Source: Endobacterium cereale
Lineage (GTDB): Bacteria > Pseudomonadota > Alphaproteobacteria > Rhizobiales > Rhizobiaceae
Direction of reading: 5' to 3'
Length of the DNA: 64,000 bases
Assembly: GCF_009617585.1 (NCBI RefSeq)
Contig: NZ_WIXI01000049.1
Location: 292,531-356,530, forward strand
The notes below the pieces were generated by a model, which did no database searches, had not been told where the DNA came from, and saw only the letters and a list, made by a program, of their open reading frames with translations. Numbering within the stretch: the stretch's first letter is position 1; each line of letters opens with the position of its first letter. Below, piece by piece: positions 17,187-25,733 of this stretch. Both the position numbers and the translations under genes were made by a program.

Positions 17187-18887
17187 TTAGAGCGCCAGGC
17201 CCGGAGCCATCTTCACTTCGCCGGCAGGTGCCGCCGGCTTGCTGTAGGCGGCCGGATCCATGGCAGGCGATGCGATGGCAAGCTGCAGGCGCTCTTCTGT
17301 CGCCGCCCATTCCTTGGCCAGCATGTCCGGGTTTTCGTTCAGCTTCTGACCGTAGCTCGGAACGATCGCATGCACGCGCTCCTGCCATTCCGGCGTCTTG
17401 AGCTTGTCCGGGAACACCTTCTTCAAGACGTCGAGCATGATCGGGGCAGCGGTGGAAGCCCCCGGGGATGCACCGAGAAGAGCGGCAATCGTCCGGTCCT
17501 CGGAAGCGACGATTTCGGTCCCGAGCTTGAGAATGCCACCCTTTTCCGCGTCGTTCTTGATGATCTGCACGCGCTGGCCAGCCTGCCAGTAACGCCAGTC
17601 TTCAGCCTTGGCATTGGGGAAATAGACCTTGAGCGCATTCAGACGGTCTTCGTCCGACATCATCAGCTGACCGGCAAGATACTGCACGAGGTTGAACTCA
17701 TTGGTGCCGACCTGCAGCATCGGCCAGATGTTTTCGAGCGTGACGGAGGCCGGCAGATCGAACAGCGAGCCTTCCTTCAGGAATTTTGTCGAGAAGGTTG
17801 CGAACGGTCCGAACAGGATGTGGCGCTTGCCGTCGAATACGCGCGTATCAAGATGCGGCACCGACATCGGCGGCGCACCGGTTTCCGCCTGGCCATAAGC
17901 CTTGGCGAGGTGCTGATCGACAATTTCCGGGTTGTCGCAGACGAGGAAGGAACCGCCGACCGGGAAACCGGCATAAGCGTCGCCTTCCGGAATGCCGGAC
18001 ATCTGCAGAAGCGGCAGCGCGCCGCCGCCAGCGCCGAGGAACACGAACTTCGCCTTCACCATGGTGGACGAACCGTCCTTGGTGTTGGTGTAGCTGACGC
18101 TCCAGGTGCCGTCGTCGTTTTTGACGATATCCTCGACTTCCGAGGAGGTGCGCAGGGTGAACTGCTGCTGGCTCTTCAGGTGAGCGACATACTGGCGGGT
18201 GATCTCGCCAAAGTTGACGTCGGTGCCGAGCGGGCTCCAGGTGACGGCCAGCTTCTGGTTCGGATCGCGGCCTTCCATCATCAGCGGAACCCACTTGGCG
18301 ATCTGCGCGTGGTCGTTCGAGAACTGCATGCCGGCGAACAGCGGGCTTGCCTTCAGTGCTTCATAACGCTTGGCCAGGAATTCGGTATTGGCATCACCCC
18401 AGACGAAACTCATGTGCGGGGTCGAATTGATGAACGAACGCGGGTTCTTCAGAACGCCCATGTCGATCTGATGCGACAGGAACTGGCGGGTCACCTGGAA
18501 CCACTCGTTGATCTCGATCGCCTTGGTGATGTTGACATTGCCCTTGGCGTCCATCGGCGAGTAGTTCAGTTCGGCAAGCGCCGAGTGGCCGGTGCCGGCA
18601 TTGTTCCAGCCGTTGGAGCTTTCCATGGCAACGTCGTCAAGACGTTCGATCATCTCGATCTTCCAGGTCGGCTCGAGCTGCGACAGCAGAACGCCGAGCG
18701 TCGAACTCATGATGCCGCCACCAATCAGCAGCACGTCGACAACACCGTCGGAACCCTGTTCCTGCGCCCAGGAAGGCATGGCGCTGACACCGATCGCAGC
18801 AGCGCCCGTCGCGGCGGAACCAAGCAACTGACGGCGGTTCAGCATCAGGTGACTGTTGGTGGACATCTTTTTGTTTTTGGAAGGCAT
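17187..18887 (-). CDS. mqo: Malate:quinone oxidoreductase with predicted Tat signal
   Basis: This is a FAD-dependent peripheral membrane enzyme that oxidises malate to oxaloacetate and reduces quinone. It has 566 residues. The FAD-binding motif VDVLLIGGGIMSSTLG lies near residue 50-65 and the Mqo signature SSNGWNNAGTGHSALAELNY near 95. Unlike cytoplasmic E. coli Mqo, it begins with a twin-arginine-like leader (LNRRQLLGSAATGAAAIG) ending in an AxA-like site before EQGSDG. ATG 18887 has GAGGTG 5 nt upstream; ATG 18866 is an alternative. It is monocistronic, with its own terminator. Confidence 0.93.
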   Translation of the reverse strand: MPSKNKKMSTNSHLMLNRRQLLGSAATGAAAIGVSAMPSWAQEQGSDGVVDVLLIGGGIMSSTLGVLLSQLEPTWKIEMIERLDDVAMESSNGWNNAGTGHSALAELNYSPMDAKGNVNITKAIEINEWFQVTRQFLSHQIDMGVLKNPRSFINSTPHMSFVWGDANTEFLAKRYEALKASPLFAGMQFSNDHAQIAKWVPLMMEGRDPNQKLAVTWSPLGTDVNFGEITRQYVAHLKSQQQFTLRTSSEVEDIVKNDDGTWSVSYTNTKDGSSTMVKAKFVFLGAGGGALPLLQMSGIPEGDAYAGFPVGGSFLVCDNPEIVDQHLAKAYGQAETGAPPMSVPHLDTRVFDGKRHILFGPFATFSTKFLKEGSLFDLPASVTLENIWPMLQVGTNEFNLVQYLAGQLMMSDEDRLNALKVYFPNAKAEDWRYWQAGQRVQIIKNDAEKGGILKLGTEIVASEDRTIAALLGASPGASTAAPIMLDVLKKVFPDKLKTPEWQERVHAIVPSYGQKLNENPDMLAKEWAATEERLQLAIASPAMDPAAYSKPAAPAGEVKMAPGLAL

Positions 18888-19228
18888 GAAGCACCTCGGT
18901 TGATGAGCCGCCGGACGGGTGCCTTCGGAGCAGACGAGCAAGCGACATGTGGGCGCGCGACGTCTTGTCGCGCAGTGGTCGCGTGGGGGTTTGCGCCTTC
19001 AAATTGACAAACGCCATTAAATTGGAATTTAAGAAATCACGCAGAAGCCAGGGCTGGATTGGATTTCAATTGTCATCGATCGGCAGTAAACAGCCGCAAT
19101 CACCACCGCACGATCTGACAGGGCAAGAATCTGCTGCGTGAACTGAAGCAACGCCGTCACAGTATTGTGCATCGGCATCATGAAGGCGGCGACCTCGCGG
19201 CGCTGCAGACCGAAGCCGGGAACACACG
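18888..19228. other. Divergent 5' region between mqo and the two-component genes
   Basis: This 341-bp stretch has no credible gene. It holds a hairpin GCGCGAC-GTCTT-GTCGCGC at 18955-18973 in what would be the mqo leader, and an AT-rich block near 19000-19040 (AATTGACAAACGCC, ATTAAATTGGAATTTAAG) that could contain the mqo promoter. No regulator site can be named. Confidence 0.5.
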
Positions 19229-19906
19229 ATGACCAAGGTCGTTCTGATCGAGGATGACGCAGATACCGCACAGGATATCTGCGCAGAACTGAGAGACTCC
19301 GGTTACATCGTGGACTGGGCGGAAGATGGGCTGACCGGGCTTGAGCGTGCTCGTGCGGCGGATGCCGACGTGCTGGTCATTGACCGCATGTTGCCCGGCA
19401 TGGATGGCCTTGCCGTCATCGACACGCTGCGCCGGGAAAAAATCCGCACGCCGGTTCTGGTCCTGAGTGCGCTCGGCGCCGTAAACGACCGCGTCAAAGG
19501 TTTGCGCGCCGGCGGCGACGATTACCTTACCAAACCCTTTGCCGTACTTGAACTTGTTGCCCGCATCGAAGCGCTTCTGCGCCGTCCGGCCGATACTGCA
19601 GCCAAAACGCTGCGGGTTGGCCCTCTTGAAATCGACCTGATCGAACGCAGCGCCAATCGAGCCGGCCGCGAGATCGAGCTCCTGCCACGCGAATATAAGC
19701 TGCTCGAATACATGATGCGCCATTGTGAACAGTTGCTCACCCGCGCCATGCTGTTCGAAGAGGTGTGGAAATACAAGTTCGTGCCGGATTCGAACCTCGT
19801 GGACGTGCATATGGGCCGCCTGCGCCGCAAGGTCGATGTTTCCGGCGAGGCCCCGATGATTTCCAATATCCGTGGAGAGGGCTTTGTTCTTCGCGCGCCT
19901 GATTGA
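19229..19906 (+). CDS. OmpR-family response regulator
   Basis: This is a DNA-binding response regulator of 225 residues. The receiver domain (1-115) has the acidic pocket D9/D10, phospho-acceptor D52 (VIDRMLPGMDG) and TKPF with the conserved lysine near 102. A winged-helix trans_reg_C domain (about 130-222) ends in VDVHMGRLRRKVD and IRGEGFVL. It overlaps the histidine kinase gene downstream by 35 nt, so the two form a coupled pair. The signal and targets are unknown; the closest subfamily looks like TctD/QseB/CopR. Confidence 0.93.
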   Translation: MTKVVLIEDDADTAQDICAELRDSGYIVDWAEDGLTGLERARAADADVLVIDRMLPGMDGLAVIDTLRREKIRTPVLVLSALGAVNDRVKGLRAGGDDYLTKPFAVLELVARIEALLRRPADTAAKTLRVGPLEIDLIERSANRAGREIELLPREYKLLEYMMRHCEQLLTRAMLFEEVWKYKFVPDSNLVDVHMGRLRRKVDVSGEAPMISNIRGEGFVLRAPD

Positions 19907-21272
19907 CTGGATCTGGAACTCGACATTTCGTTACACGGTCGCGCTGTTCATCGCGATCGGCGCGACGATCATGCTCAGCCTCACGTTTGCTTATGTCACG
20001 ACCAGCCGCGAGCTGGTGTCCTTTCTCGACAGCCTGATCATCCAGGAATCGGACGCGATGGTGGCTCAGTCCCGACAGGGACTGCTGACACAATACGAGG
20101 AAAGGCTGCGACAGGACCCGCGTCGTTACAAACCGGCAGGGCTGTTTACCGCCGACGGCAAACGCATTTCCGGCAATATCCGCCAATGGCCGCCGGGCCT
20201 TGAAATCGATCGCGCCCCGATCCAGGTGGATATCGATCGCGCCGATCCCGACCTGCAGATGATCCAGCCGTCCCGGGCCCTGGCTCGCAGGCTTGCCGAC
20301 GGCAACATTCTTGTTGTCGGCTGGAGTACGAAGGACAACGAACAGACGGCCTCGGTGGTGCGGCGCGGGCTGATCTTCGGTCTTCTGCCGGCCTTCCTTC
20401 TCGGTCTTGCCGCTTCTCTTCTGTTTGCCGTCCGATCACAGCGGCGCATTCGCGAGATGCAGAAGCGCGCCGCAGACATCGTCGCCGGCGATTTTTCAAA
20501 GCGGCTTCAGACCCGCAACAGCGAGGACCCGCTCGACAAGCTGGCGCAGATCGTCAACGGCATGCTCGACGAAATCCAGACATTGGTCGAAAACCTCGCG
20601 GCAATCGGCGACGATATCGCCCATGATCTGAGGACGCCGCTCGCCCGCGTACGCATCGGGCTGGAACGCGCCCGCCACAGCGCCACTTCGGAAGAAGAGT
20701 TTCAGGCCGCCACCGACCGCGCCATATCAGGCGTCGATCATGCCATTTCCATCATCACCGCGCTCCTGCGCATACGCGAGATCGAACAAACCCGTCGTTT
20801 CCAGGCTTTTGGCAGCGTCGATCTGGCCGAAATACTCACCGAGGTCGGCGAACTCTATGAGCCGTTTGCCGAGGAGAAGCAGCTGGCGCTGACCGTCCAC
20901 ACCGATATGCAAACCAGCGTACAGGGCGATCGCGACCTCCTGTTCGAGGCCGTCGCCAATCTTGTCGACAATGCCGTAAAATACACACCCGAAGGCGGCC
21001 GGATCGATGTTGCGCTGGTATCCGAGAGCGGCCACACACTGATCCGCGTAAAAGACACCGGGCCGGGTATTGCCGAAAACGAACGCGAACTCCTGGCCCA
21101 ACGCTTCTACCGCTCCGATCGCAGCCGTCACACCAAAGGGCTTGGCCTCGGCCTTACGCTGGTATCGGCCATCGTCAAGCTGCACGGGTTCCGGTTCGAG
21201 ATACGCCCGGGTGACGGGTTCACTGCAGAGATTGTGTTGCCGCCTGACGGCGTCGAGTGCGACAAGGGCTGA
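19872..21272 (+). CDS. Sensor histidine kinase
   Basis: This is the partner kinase of the preceding regulator, 466 residues from GTG 19872. Two membrane segments (about 20-42 and 168-188) flank a periplasmic sensor region. A HAMP domain follows, then the dimerisation helix with the phospho-histidine in DDIAHDLRTPLARVRIGLE, and an HATPase_c domain (NLVDNAVKYTPEGG, DTGPGI, GLGLGLTLV). TTG 19884 with GGAGAGG just upstream is an alternative start. The input signal cannot be read from the sequence. Confidence 0.92.
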   Translation: MERALFFARLIDWIWNSTFRYTVALFIAIGATIMLSLTFAYVTTSRELVSFLDSLIIQESDAMVAQSRQGLLTQYEERLRQDPRRYKPAGLFTADGKRISGNIRQWPPGLEIDRAPIQVDIDRADPDLQMIQPSRALARRLADGNILVVGWSTKDNEQTASVVRRGLIFGLLPAFLLGLAASLLFAVRSQRRIREMQKRAADIVAGDFSKRLQTRNSEDPLDKLAQIVNGMLDEIQTLVENLAAIGDDIAHDLRTPLARVRIGLERARHSATSEEEFQAATDRAISGVDHAISIITALLRIREIEQTRRFQAFGSVDLAEILTEVGELYEPFAEEKQLALTVHTDMQTSVQGDRDLLFEAVANLVDNAVKYTPEGGRIDVALVSESGHTLIRVKDTGPGIAENERELLAQRFYRSDRSRHTKGLGLGLTLVSAIVKLHGFRFEIRPGDGFTAEIVLPPDGVECDKG

Positions 21273-21307
21273 ACTTTCTCTGGGCTGCCAAGGGATGCGC
21301 CCCATAC

Positions 21308-21808
21308 CTACCGGGACAGCGCAATCACCATCTCATGCCACGCGACGCCACCATGATCCGAATCCGATGGCTTCACATAACGGTAGCCGAACTTTTCGTA
21401 GAGCCCGACATGGCTCTCCCGGCACATCAGGTGGATGGTCTTCTTGCCCATCGCCTGCATGCGCGCGATAAATTCCCGCATCAGCAACGCGGCATAACCT
21501 TTCCCCTGCTCTGCCGGATCGACCACGACCGACATGATCACGACATTGTCCGCATCCGGATCGTGCCCGACCAGTTCCTTGAACGCCTCGTCGGACATCA
21601 CGACGTTTTCGGCGCAGCCGCTGTTGATGAAACCGACGATGTTGCCGCCGACCTCCAGCATAAGAAAGCCCTGAGGATATTGATTGATGCGCAGCGCGAT
21701 CTTTTCCTGCGTTGCAGCCTCATCGCCCTCGTAAGCAGAACTCTCGATTTCATAACAACGCTCGGCATCCGCCGGCACGGCATCGCGAAACTGGGGTCCA
21801 GTCGTCAC
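21308..21808 (-). CDS. GNAT-family N-acetyltransferase
   Basis: This is a 166-residue acetyltransferase-fold protein. The acetyl-CoA motif A is visible as VDPAEQGKGYAALLMREFIARMQ (abridged; Q/R-x-x-G-x-G/A type), and the C-terminal YEKFGYRYV is the usual motif B. The substrate is unknown. The start overlaps the stop of the DUF982 gene by 4 nt, so the two are translationally coupled. Confidence 0.9.
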   Translation of the reverse strand: MTTGPQFRDAVPADAERCYEIESSAYEGDEAATQEKIALRINQYPQGFLMLEVGGNIVGFINSGCAENVVMSDEAFKELVGHDPDADNVVIMSVVVDPAEQGKGYAALLMREFIARMQAMGKKTIHLMCRESHVGLYEKFGYRYVKPSDSDHGGVAWHEMVIALSR

Positions 21809-22050
21809 TTGCGCACCAGAACGCCCGCTTCGACGGCCGCGGCCACAAAGGCCTGACGCGCATCCTCATCCGGGCGCTTGCCCTTGGAGACATCGGCGCA
21901 GATCAGCAACGCCTTGTCGAGCGCCGGCTCGTCCTCGATCGGCCAATCCTCGATCATGGCCCAGGAGGCCGCCTGTGTCGTCTCGATCGAGGTTTCGACC
22001 GGCGGTTCGCCGATGATCACGACAACCGGTTTGCTCCAGGGCTTCTGCAT
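21805..22050 (-). CDS. DUF982-family small protein
   Basis: This 81-residue protein matches the DUF982 pattern: an N-terminal KPVVV strand, a conserved W-P (EDWPIED), a central cysteine (ALLICADVSKG) and ARQAFVAAAVEAGVLV at the end. DUF982 proteins are abundant in rhizobia and of unknown function. It is the first gene of a two-gene unit with the GNAT gene. Confidence 0.85.
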   Translation of the reverse strand: MQKPWSKPVVVIIGEPPVETSIETTQAASWAMIEDWPIEDEPALDKALLICADVSKGKRPDEDARQAFVAAAVEAGVLVRK

Positions 22051-22092
22051 AGTCTCAATTCCCGTTCTGAAAGTCGCCCCTCATAGAACGGT

Positions 22093-22785
22093 TCAGCGAC
22101 GAATGTAATCGGGAAACTCGGCGCTGATCACATCGATGATGGAAAGCGTGCCGGACAAATGTTTTCTCAAGGCCGCCGTCGCCACATCTGCCTTGCCGGA
22201 CCGGATCCCTTCAACGATCGCTTCATGATCGGCCAGCACCGTTTGCATCTTGCCGGGCATGGGCAGGTTCAACCGCCGCAGCCGGTCCAGATGTACGCTT
22301 TGGCGACGCACATTGACCCACAGCTGCTCGATACCCGTGCGCTCATAAAGGTGGCGATGAAACTCGCGATCTATCTCGTCGAACCTGTCGTAGGTATCAG
22401 GCGTCGCAACGGCCCGCTGGCGGAGCAGGATTTCGGAAAGCTCAGTTGCCGTCACGGCAGCCCGTTCCTCTGTCAGTCGCCGCACCGCCTCCAGTTCGAT
22501 CGATAGCCGCAGAAACTGTGCCTGGCGGGCATGGCCCACATCGATCTTGGCAACCACTGTGGCATATTGCGGATATACATCGACCATGCCCTCTTCCTGC
22601 AACCGCATCAGCGCGTCGCGAACCGGCGTCTGGCTGACCCCGAATTCCAACTGCAGCGATGCACGGGATAAAACCGTCCCCGGCACCAGCTCGACCCGCA
22701 ATATCCGTTCCCGCAGAATCTCGTGCACCTGCAGTGCCACCTGCCGCGATCGATCCAGCTGCCCACCCCTGATCATGCCACTCAT
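22093..22785 (-). CDS. GntR-family transcriptional regulator (FCD domain)
   Basis: This is a 230-residue repressor-type regulator. The N-terminal winged helix (about 15-75) contains LSRASLQLEFGVSQTPVRDAL, and the C-terminal FCD all-helical ligand domain has FDEIDREFHRHLYERTG with the usual Asp/His metal ligands. It is divergent from the NMT1-type ABC transporter/dehydratase operon, so it most likely controls that operon through the palindrome at 22842-22859. Confidence 0.9.
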   Translation of the reverse strand: MSGMIRGGQLDRSRQVALQVHEILRERILRVELVPGTVLSRASLQLEFGVSQTPVRDALMRLQEEGMVDVYPQYATVVAKIDVGHARQAQFLRLSIELEAVRRLTEERAAVTATELSEILLRQRAVATPDTYDRFDEIDREFHRHLYERTGIEQLWVNVRRQSVHLDRLRRLNLPMPGKMQTVLADHEAIVEGIRSGKADVATAALRKHLSGTLSIIDVISAEFPDYIRR

Positions 22786-22841
22786 CTATGCTTCCAACCC
22801 GATTTCTTCGCTGGTCACTACAGCATAAAAACGGGGTTGAT

Positions 22842-22859
22842 GCACTGATGTTTTAGTGC
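22842..22859. promoter_or_regulatory. Candidate GntR operator
   Basis: The 18-bp imperfect palindrome GCACTGATGTTTTAGTGC lies in the 151-bp divergent region between the GntR gene and the transporter operon. The five outer base pairs are complementary, as is one inner pair. No clear -35/-10 pair can be assigned with confidence. Confidence 0.5.
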
Positions 22860-22936
22860 TTCAATGCAATTATCCGCTTTGGGAGTAAGGCGGCCAGCCG
22901 GGCCGGGAGGGCCCGCACATCCTTGGGAGGATTACC

Positions 22937-23941
22937 ATGCGACTGCTTATCGGCGGCGTGACCGCGCTTGCCATGGCTCTGGGGCTTGCCTGTCCGAGCC
23001 AGGCTCAGGACAAGACCAATCTGTCGATCACACGCCAGCCGGGCATTCTTTACCTGGCCAGCCACGTGATGGAGACCCAGAAGCTCATCGAGAAACAGGC
23101 CGCGAAGGACGGCCTCGAGGGCGTCACCGTCGAGTGGCGGACCTTCAGCGGCGGCGGCGCCCAGACCGACGCCCTGCTGGCCGGCAATGTCGATGTCGTC
23201 AATACGGGCACCGGCAATCTTCTGCTTCTGTGGGATCGCACCCGCGGCAAGGTCAAGGGCATCATCACCAGCTCGGCGCAACCGGTCATCTTCGTGTCAA
23301 ACGATCCGAACGTGAAATCGCTCAAGGACATCAAGCAGACCGACAAGGTCGCCGTTCCGACCGTGGGCGTTTCCACCCAGGCGATCCTTTTGCAGATGGC
23401 TGCCGCCAAGCTGTATGGCGAGGATCAGGTCAAGAAGTTCGATCCGAACACGGTGCAGCTCGGCCATCCCGACGCGGTGGCGGCCATTGCCAATCCCAAC
23501 CATGAAGTGAAGAACCACTTCTCCGCTCCGCCTTTTCAGTATGTCGAACTGAAACAGAAGGGCGTTCACAAGGTCACTGACTCGCGGGAAATCCTCGGCG
23601 GCGCGCTCACCCAGGCGACCTTCTTCACCACGACGCAGTTCGCCGAAGCCAATCCGAAACTGGTCAAGGCGCTGCGCACGGCAACCGAAGAAGCAGTCGC
23701 TTTCATCAAGAAGGACCCGAAGGCAGCACTCGAAGCCTACAAAAGCGTTTCGGGCGACAAGACCAGCCTCGACGATCTTCTCGCCATGCTGAAGGAACCC
23801 GGCATGGACGAATGGCGCACCGACCCGCAGGGCACGATGAAATTTGCCGAACATCTCCACAAGATCGGCACGCTGAAAAGCATGCCAAAAGCATGGACGG
23901 ACTACTACCTGCCTGACAGCGCTTATCTGAACGGCAACTGA
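22937..23941 (+). CDS. ABC transporter periplasmic substrate-binding protein (NMT1/TauA type)
   Basis: This is a 334-residue secreted binding protein. A signal peptide (1-23, cleavage after PSQAQ) precedes the NMT1/SsuA-like fold, with the typical WRTFSGGGAQTDALLAGNVDVV segment (abridged) in which the ligand pocket glycine loop sits. The transporters nearest this type carry nitrate, sulfonates, pyrimidines or aromatic acids. The downstream sugar-acid-type enzymes suggest an organic acid ligand. It starts a five-gene operon with a strong GGGAGG Shine-Dalgarno. Confidence 0.9.
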   Translation: MRLLIGGVTALAMALGLACPSQAQDKTNLSITRQPGILYLASHVMETQKLIEKQAAKDGLEGVTVEWRTFSGGGAQTDALLAGNVDVVNTGTGNLLLLWDRTRGKVKGIITSSAQPVIFVSNDPNVKSLKDIKQTDKVAVPTVGVSTQAILLQMAAAKLYGEDQVKKFDPNTVQLGHPDAVAAIANPNHEVKNHFSAPPFQYVELKQKGVHKVTDSREILGGALTQATFFTTTQFAEANPKLVKALRTATEEAVAFIKKDPKAALEAYKSVSGDKTSLDDLLAMLKEPGMDEWRTDPQGTMKFAEHLHKIGTLKSMPKAWTDYYLPDSAYLNGN

Positions 23942-24003
23942 CGGCCGCATCGAAACCGCAGCGGCGCCCGTCGCCGCTGCCCCTTTTGACCGGAGCAAGT
24001 TCC

Positions 24004-24822
24004 ATGATGCAGGCAACCGTTGCCAGGGCAGAGCCGATCGTACCGGCGCCCGAAAAGGCCCCTCTTCTTTCCGTTGATCGCGTCACGCTGCGCTACAAGA
24101 CACCCAATCTTCTGATCACCGCGACCGAGGACGTCAGTTTCGACGTCCGCCAATCCGACCGTTTCGTGCTGCTCGGCCCTTCCGGCTGCGGCAAGTCCAC
24201 GCTGCTGAAGGCCGTCGGCGGCTACATGACGCCATCATCCGGCAGCATCCATATCAACGGCCGTCAGGTGAAGTGTCCCGGGCCGGACCGCATGATGGTG
24301 TTCCAGGAATTCGACCAGCTGATGCCGTGGAAAACGGTGCTGGAAAACGTCATGTTCCCGCTTCTCGTCGCCCGCAAGATGCCGAAGGCGGAAGCCGAAG
24401 CGCTGGCGCGTGAATACATTGACAAGGTGAAACTTACTCGGGCCATTGATGCCTATCCGCACACGCTGTCGGGCGGCATGAAGCAGCGCGTGGCGATTGC
24501 CCGCGGCATGGCCATGCAGCCGGATATCCTGCTGATGGACGAACCGTTCGCAGCGCTCGATGCACTCACCCGCCGGCAGATGCAGGACGAATTGCTGCAG
24601 CTGTGGGAGGACACAAAGTTTACCGTCATCTTCGTCACCCATTCGATCGCCGAGGCGATCAAGATTTCCAACCGGATCCTGCTGCTTTCGCCGCATCCCG
24701 GCCGGGTCAAGGCGGAGGTCGTCGATGTCGACAAGGTCAGCCATGAGGATGGCAGTGCCGCGGCACTCGAACGCGACATCCACAATCTCCTGTTCTCCCA
24801 CGAGACCGGCCACAAGGAATAA
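24004..24822 (+). CDS. ABC transporter ATP-binding protein (NitT/TauT/SsuB type)
   Basis: This is the cytoplasmic ATPase (272 aa) of the importer. Walker A is GPSGCGKST near residue 54, the Q-loop FQEFDQLMPW, the signature LSGGMKQRVAIARG, Walker B ILLMDEPFAALD and the switch His in VTHSIAEAI. ATG 24004 is favoured because GGAG lies 9 nt upstream; a TTG at 23986 is open but less likely. It is followed after 4 nt by the permease gene. Confidence 0.93.
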   Translation: MMQATVARAEPIVPAPEKAPLLSVDRVTLRYKTPNLLITATEDVSFDVRQSDRFVLLGPSGCGKSTLLKAVGGYMTPSSGSIHINGRQVKCPGPDRMMVFQEFDQLMPWKTVLENVMFPLLVARKMPKAEAEALAREYIDKVKLTRAIDAYPHTLSGGMKQRVAIARGMAMQPDILLMDEPFAALDALTRRQMQDELLQLWEDTKFTVIFVTHSIAEAIKISNRILLLSPHPGRVKAEVVDVDKVSHEDGSAAALERDIHNLLFSHETGHKE

Positions 24823-24826
24823 AGCC

Positions 24827-25696
24827 ATGCTGTCGCCCAACATCATCATGGCTTCCGAGGTCGAAGCCACCAAACCCTACGACAATGTCCGACCGGTCGA
24901 GCAGAAACTGAGTTCGTTCGAAACGCTCTGGGGCATCAGCGCGCTGCGCAAGGGGCTGCTCATCCTGGTTTTGGCTGTCATCTGGCAGGTCTACGCTTCC
25001 TATCTAGACAACCCGCTTCTGTTCCCGACGTTGAGCGACACGATCCTCACGCTGATCGACCGTTTTGCCGACGGCACGCTGCCGGCACGCATCTGGACGA
25101 CATTGCAAATCCTCTTCATGGGCTATGTCGTCGGCACCCTGCTCGCGGCCCTTCTCACCGTGCTTGCCATCAACACCCGCATCGGCACCGATTTCCTCGA
25201 AACGATGACGGCGATGTTCAACCCGCTGCCGGCGATCTCGCTTCTGCCGCTGGCGCTGATCTGGTTCGGGCTCGGCGCATCCAGCCTCGTGTTCGTGCTG
25301 GTTCATTCGGTGCTCTGGGCTGTCGCCCTCAATACCCATTCCGGCTTTCTCGGCGTGTCGCGCACGCTGCGTATGGTCGGCGCCAATTACGGGCTCACCG
25401 GCATATCCTATGTGCTGCGCATCCTCGTGCCCGCCGCCTTTCCCTCCATCCTCACCGGCCTTAAGATCGGCTGGGCCTTTGCCTGGCGAACGCTGATCGC
25501 CGCAGAACTTGTCTTCGGTGTCTCTTCCGGACAGGGCGGCCTTGGCTGGTTCATTTTCGAAAACCGCAACCTTCTCGATATTCCGGCAGTGTTTGCCGGC
25601 CTTCTCACCGTCATCATCATCGGCCTGATCGTCGAAAATCTCGTCTTCCAGACGATCGAGCGCCACACAATCCAGAAATGGGGCATGAAGGAGTAG
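24827..25696 (+). CDS. ABC transporter permease (NitT/TauT/SsuC type)
   Basis: This is a 289-residue inner membrane permease with about six membrane segments. The BPD_transp_1 core includes the EAA-like loop NYGLTGISYVLRILVPAAFPSIL (abridged) and the typical NPLPAISLLPLALIWFGLG segment. A hydrophilic N-terminal tail of about 35 residues precedes the first helix. It pairs with the preceding ATPase and the NMT1-type binding protein. Confidence 0.92.
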   Translation: MLSPNIIMASEVEATKPYDNVRPVEQKLSSFETLWGISALRKGLLILVLAVIWQVYASYLDNPLLFPTLSDTILTLIDRFADGTLPARIWTTLQILFMGYVVGTLLAALLTVLAINTRIGTDFLETMTAMFNPLPAISLLPLALIWFGLGASSLVFVLVHSVLWAVALNTHSGFLGVSRTLRMVGANYGLTGISYVLRILVPAAFPSILTGLKIGWAFAWRTLIAAELVFGVSSGQGGLGWFIFENRNLLDIPAVFAGLLTVIIIGLIVENLVFQTIERHTIQKWGMKE

Positions 25697-25733
25697 CCGT
25701 CGGCTGCTCCCTATCCCCGACGAGGTCATATCC

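Noticed and set aside
17370..19007. 545-codon plus-strand frame opposite mqo
   Set aside because: Antisense shadow of mqo; composition is that of a GC-rich third-frame artefact.
19229..21272. Two-component pair as the regulator of xoxF
   Set aside because: It is over 30 kb from the xox cluster with no shared site seen; the link would be guesswork.
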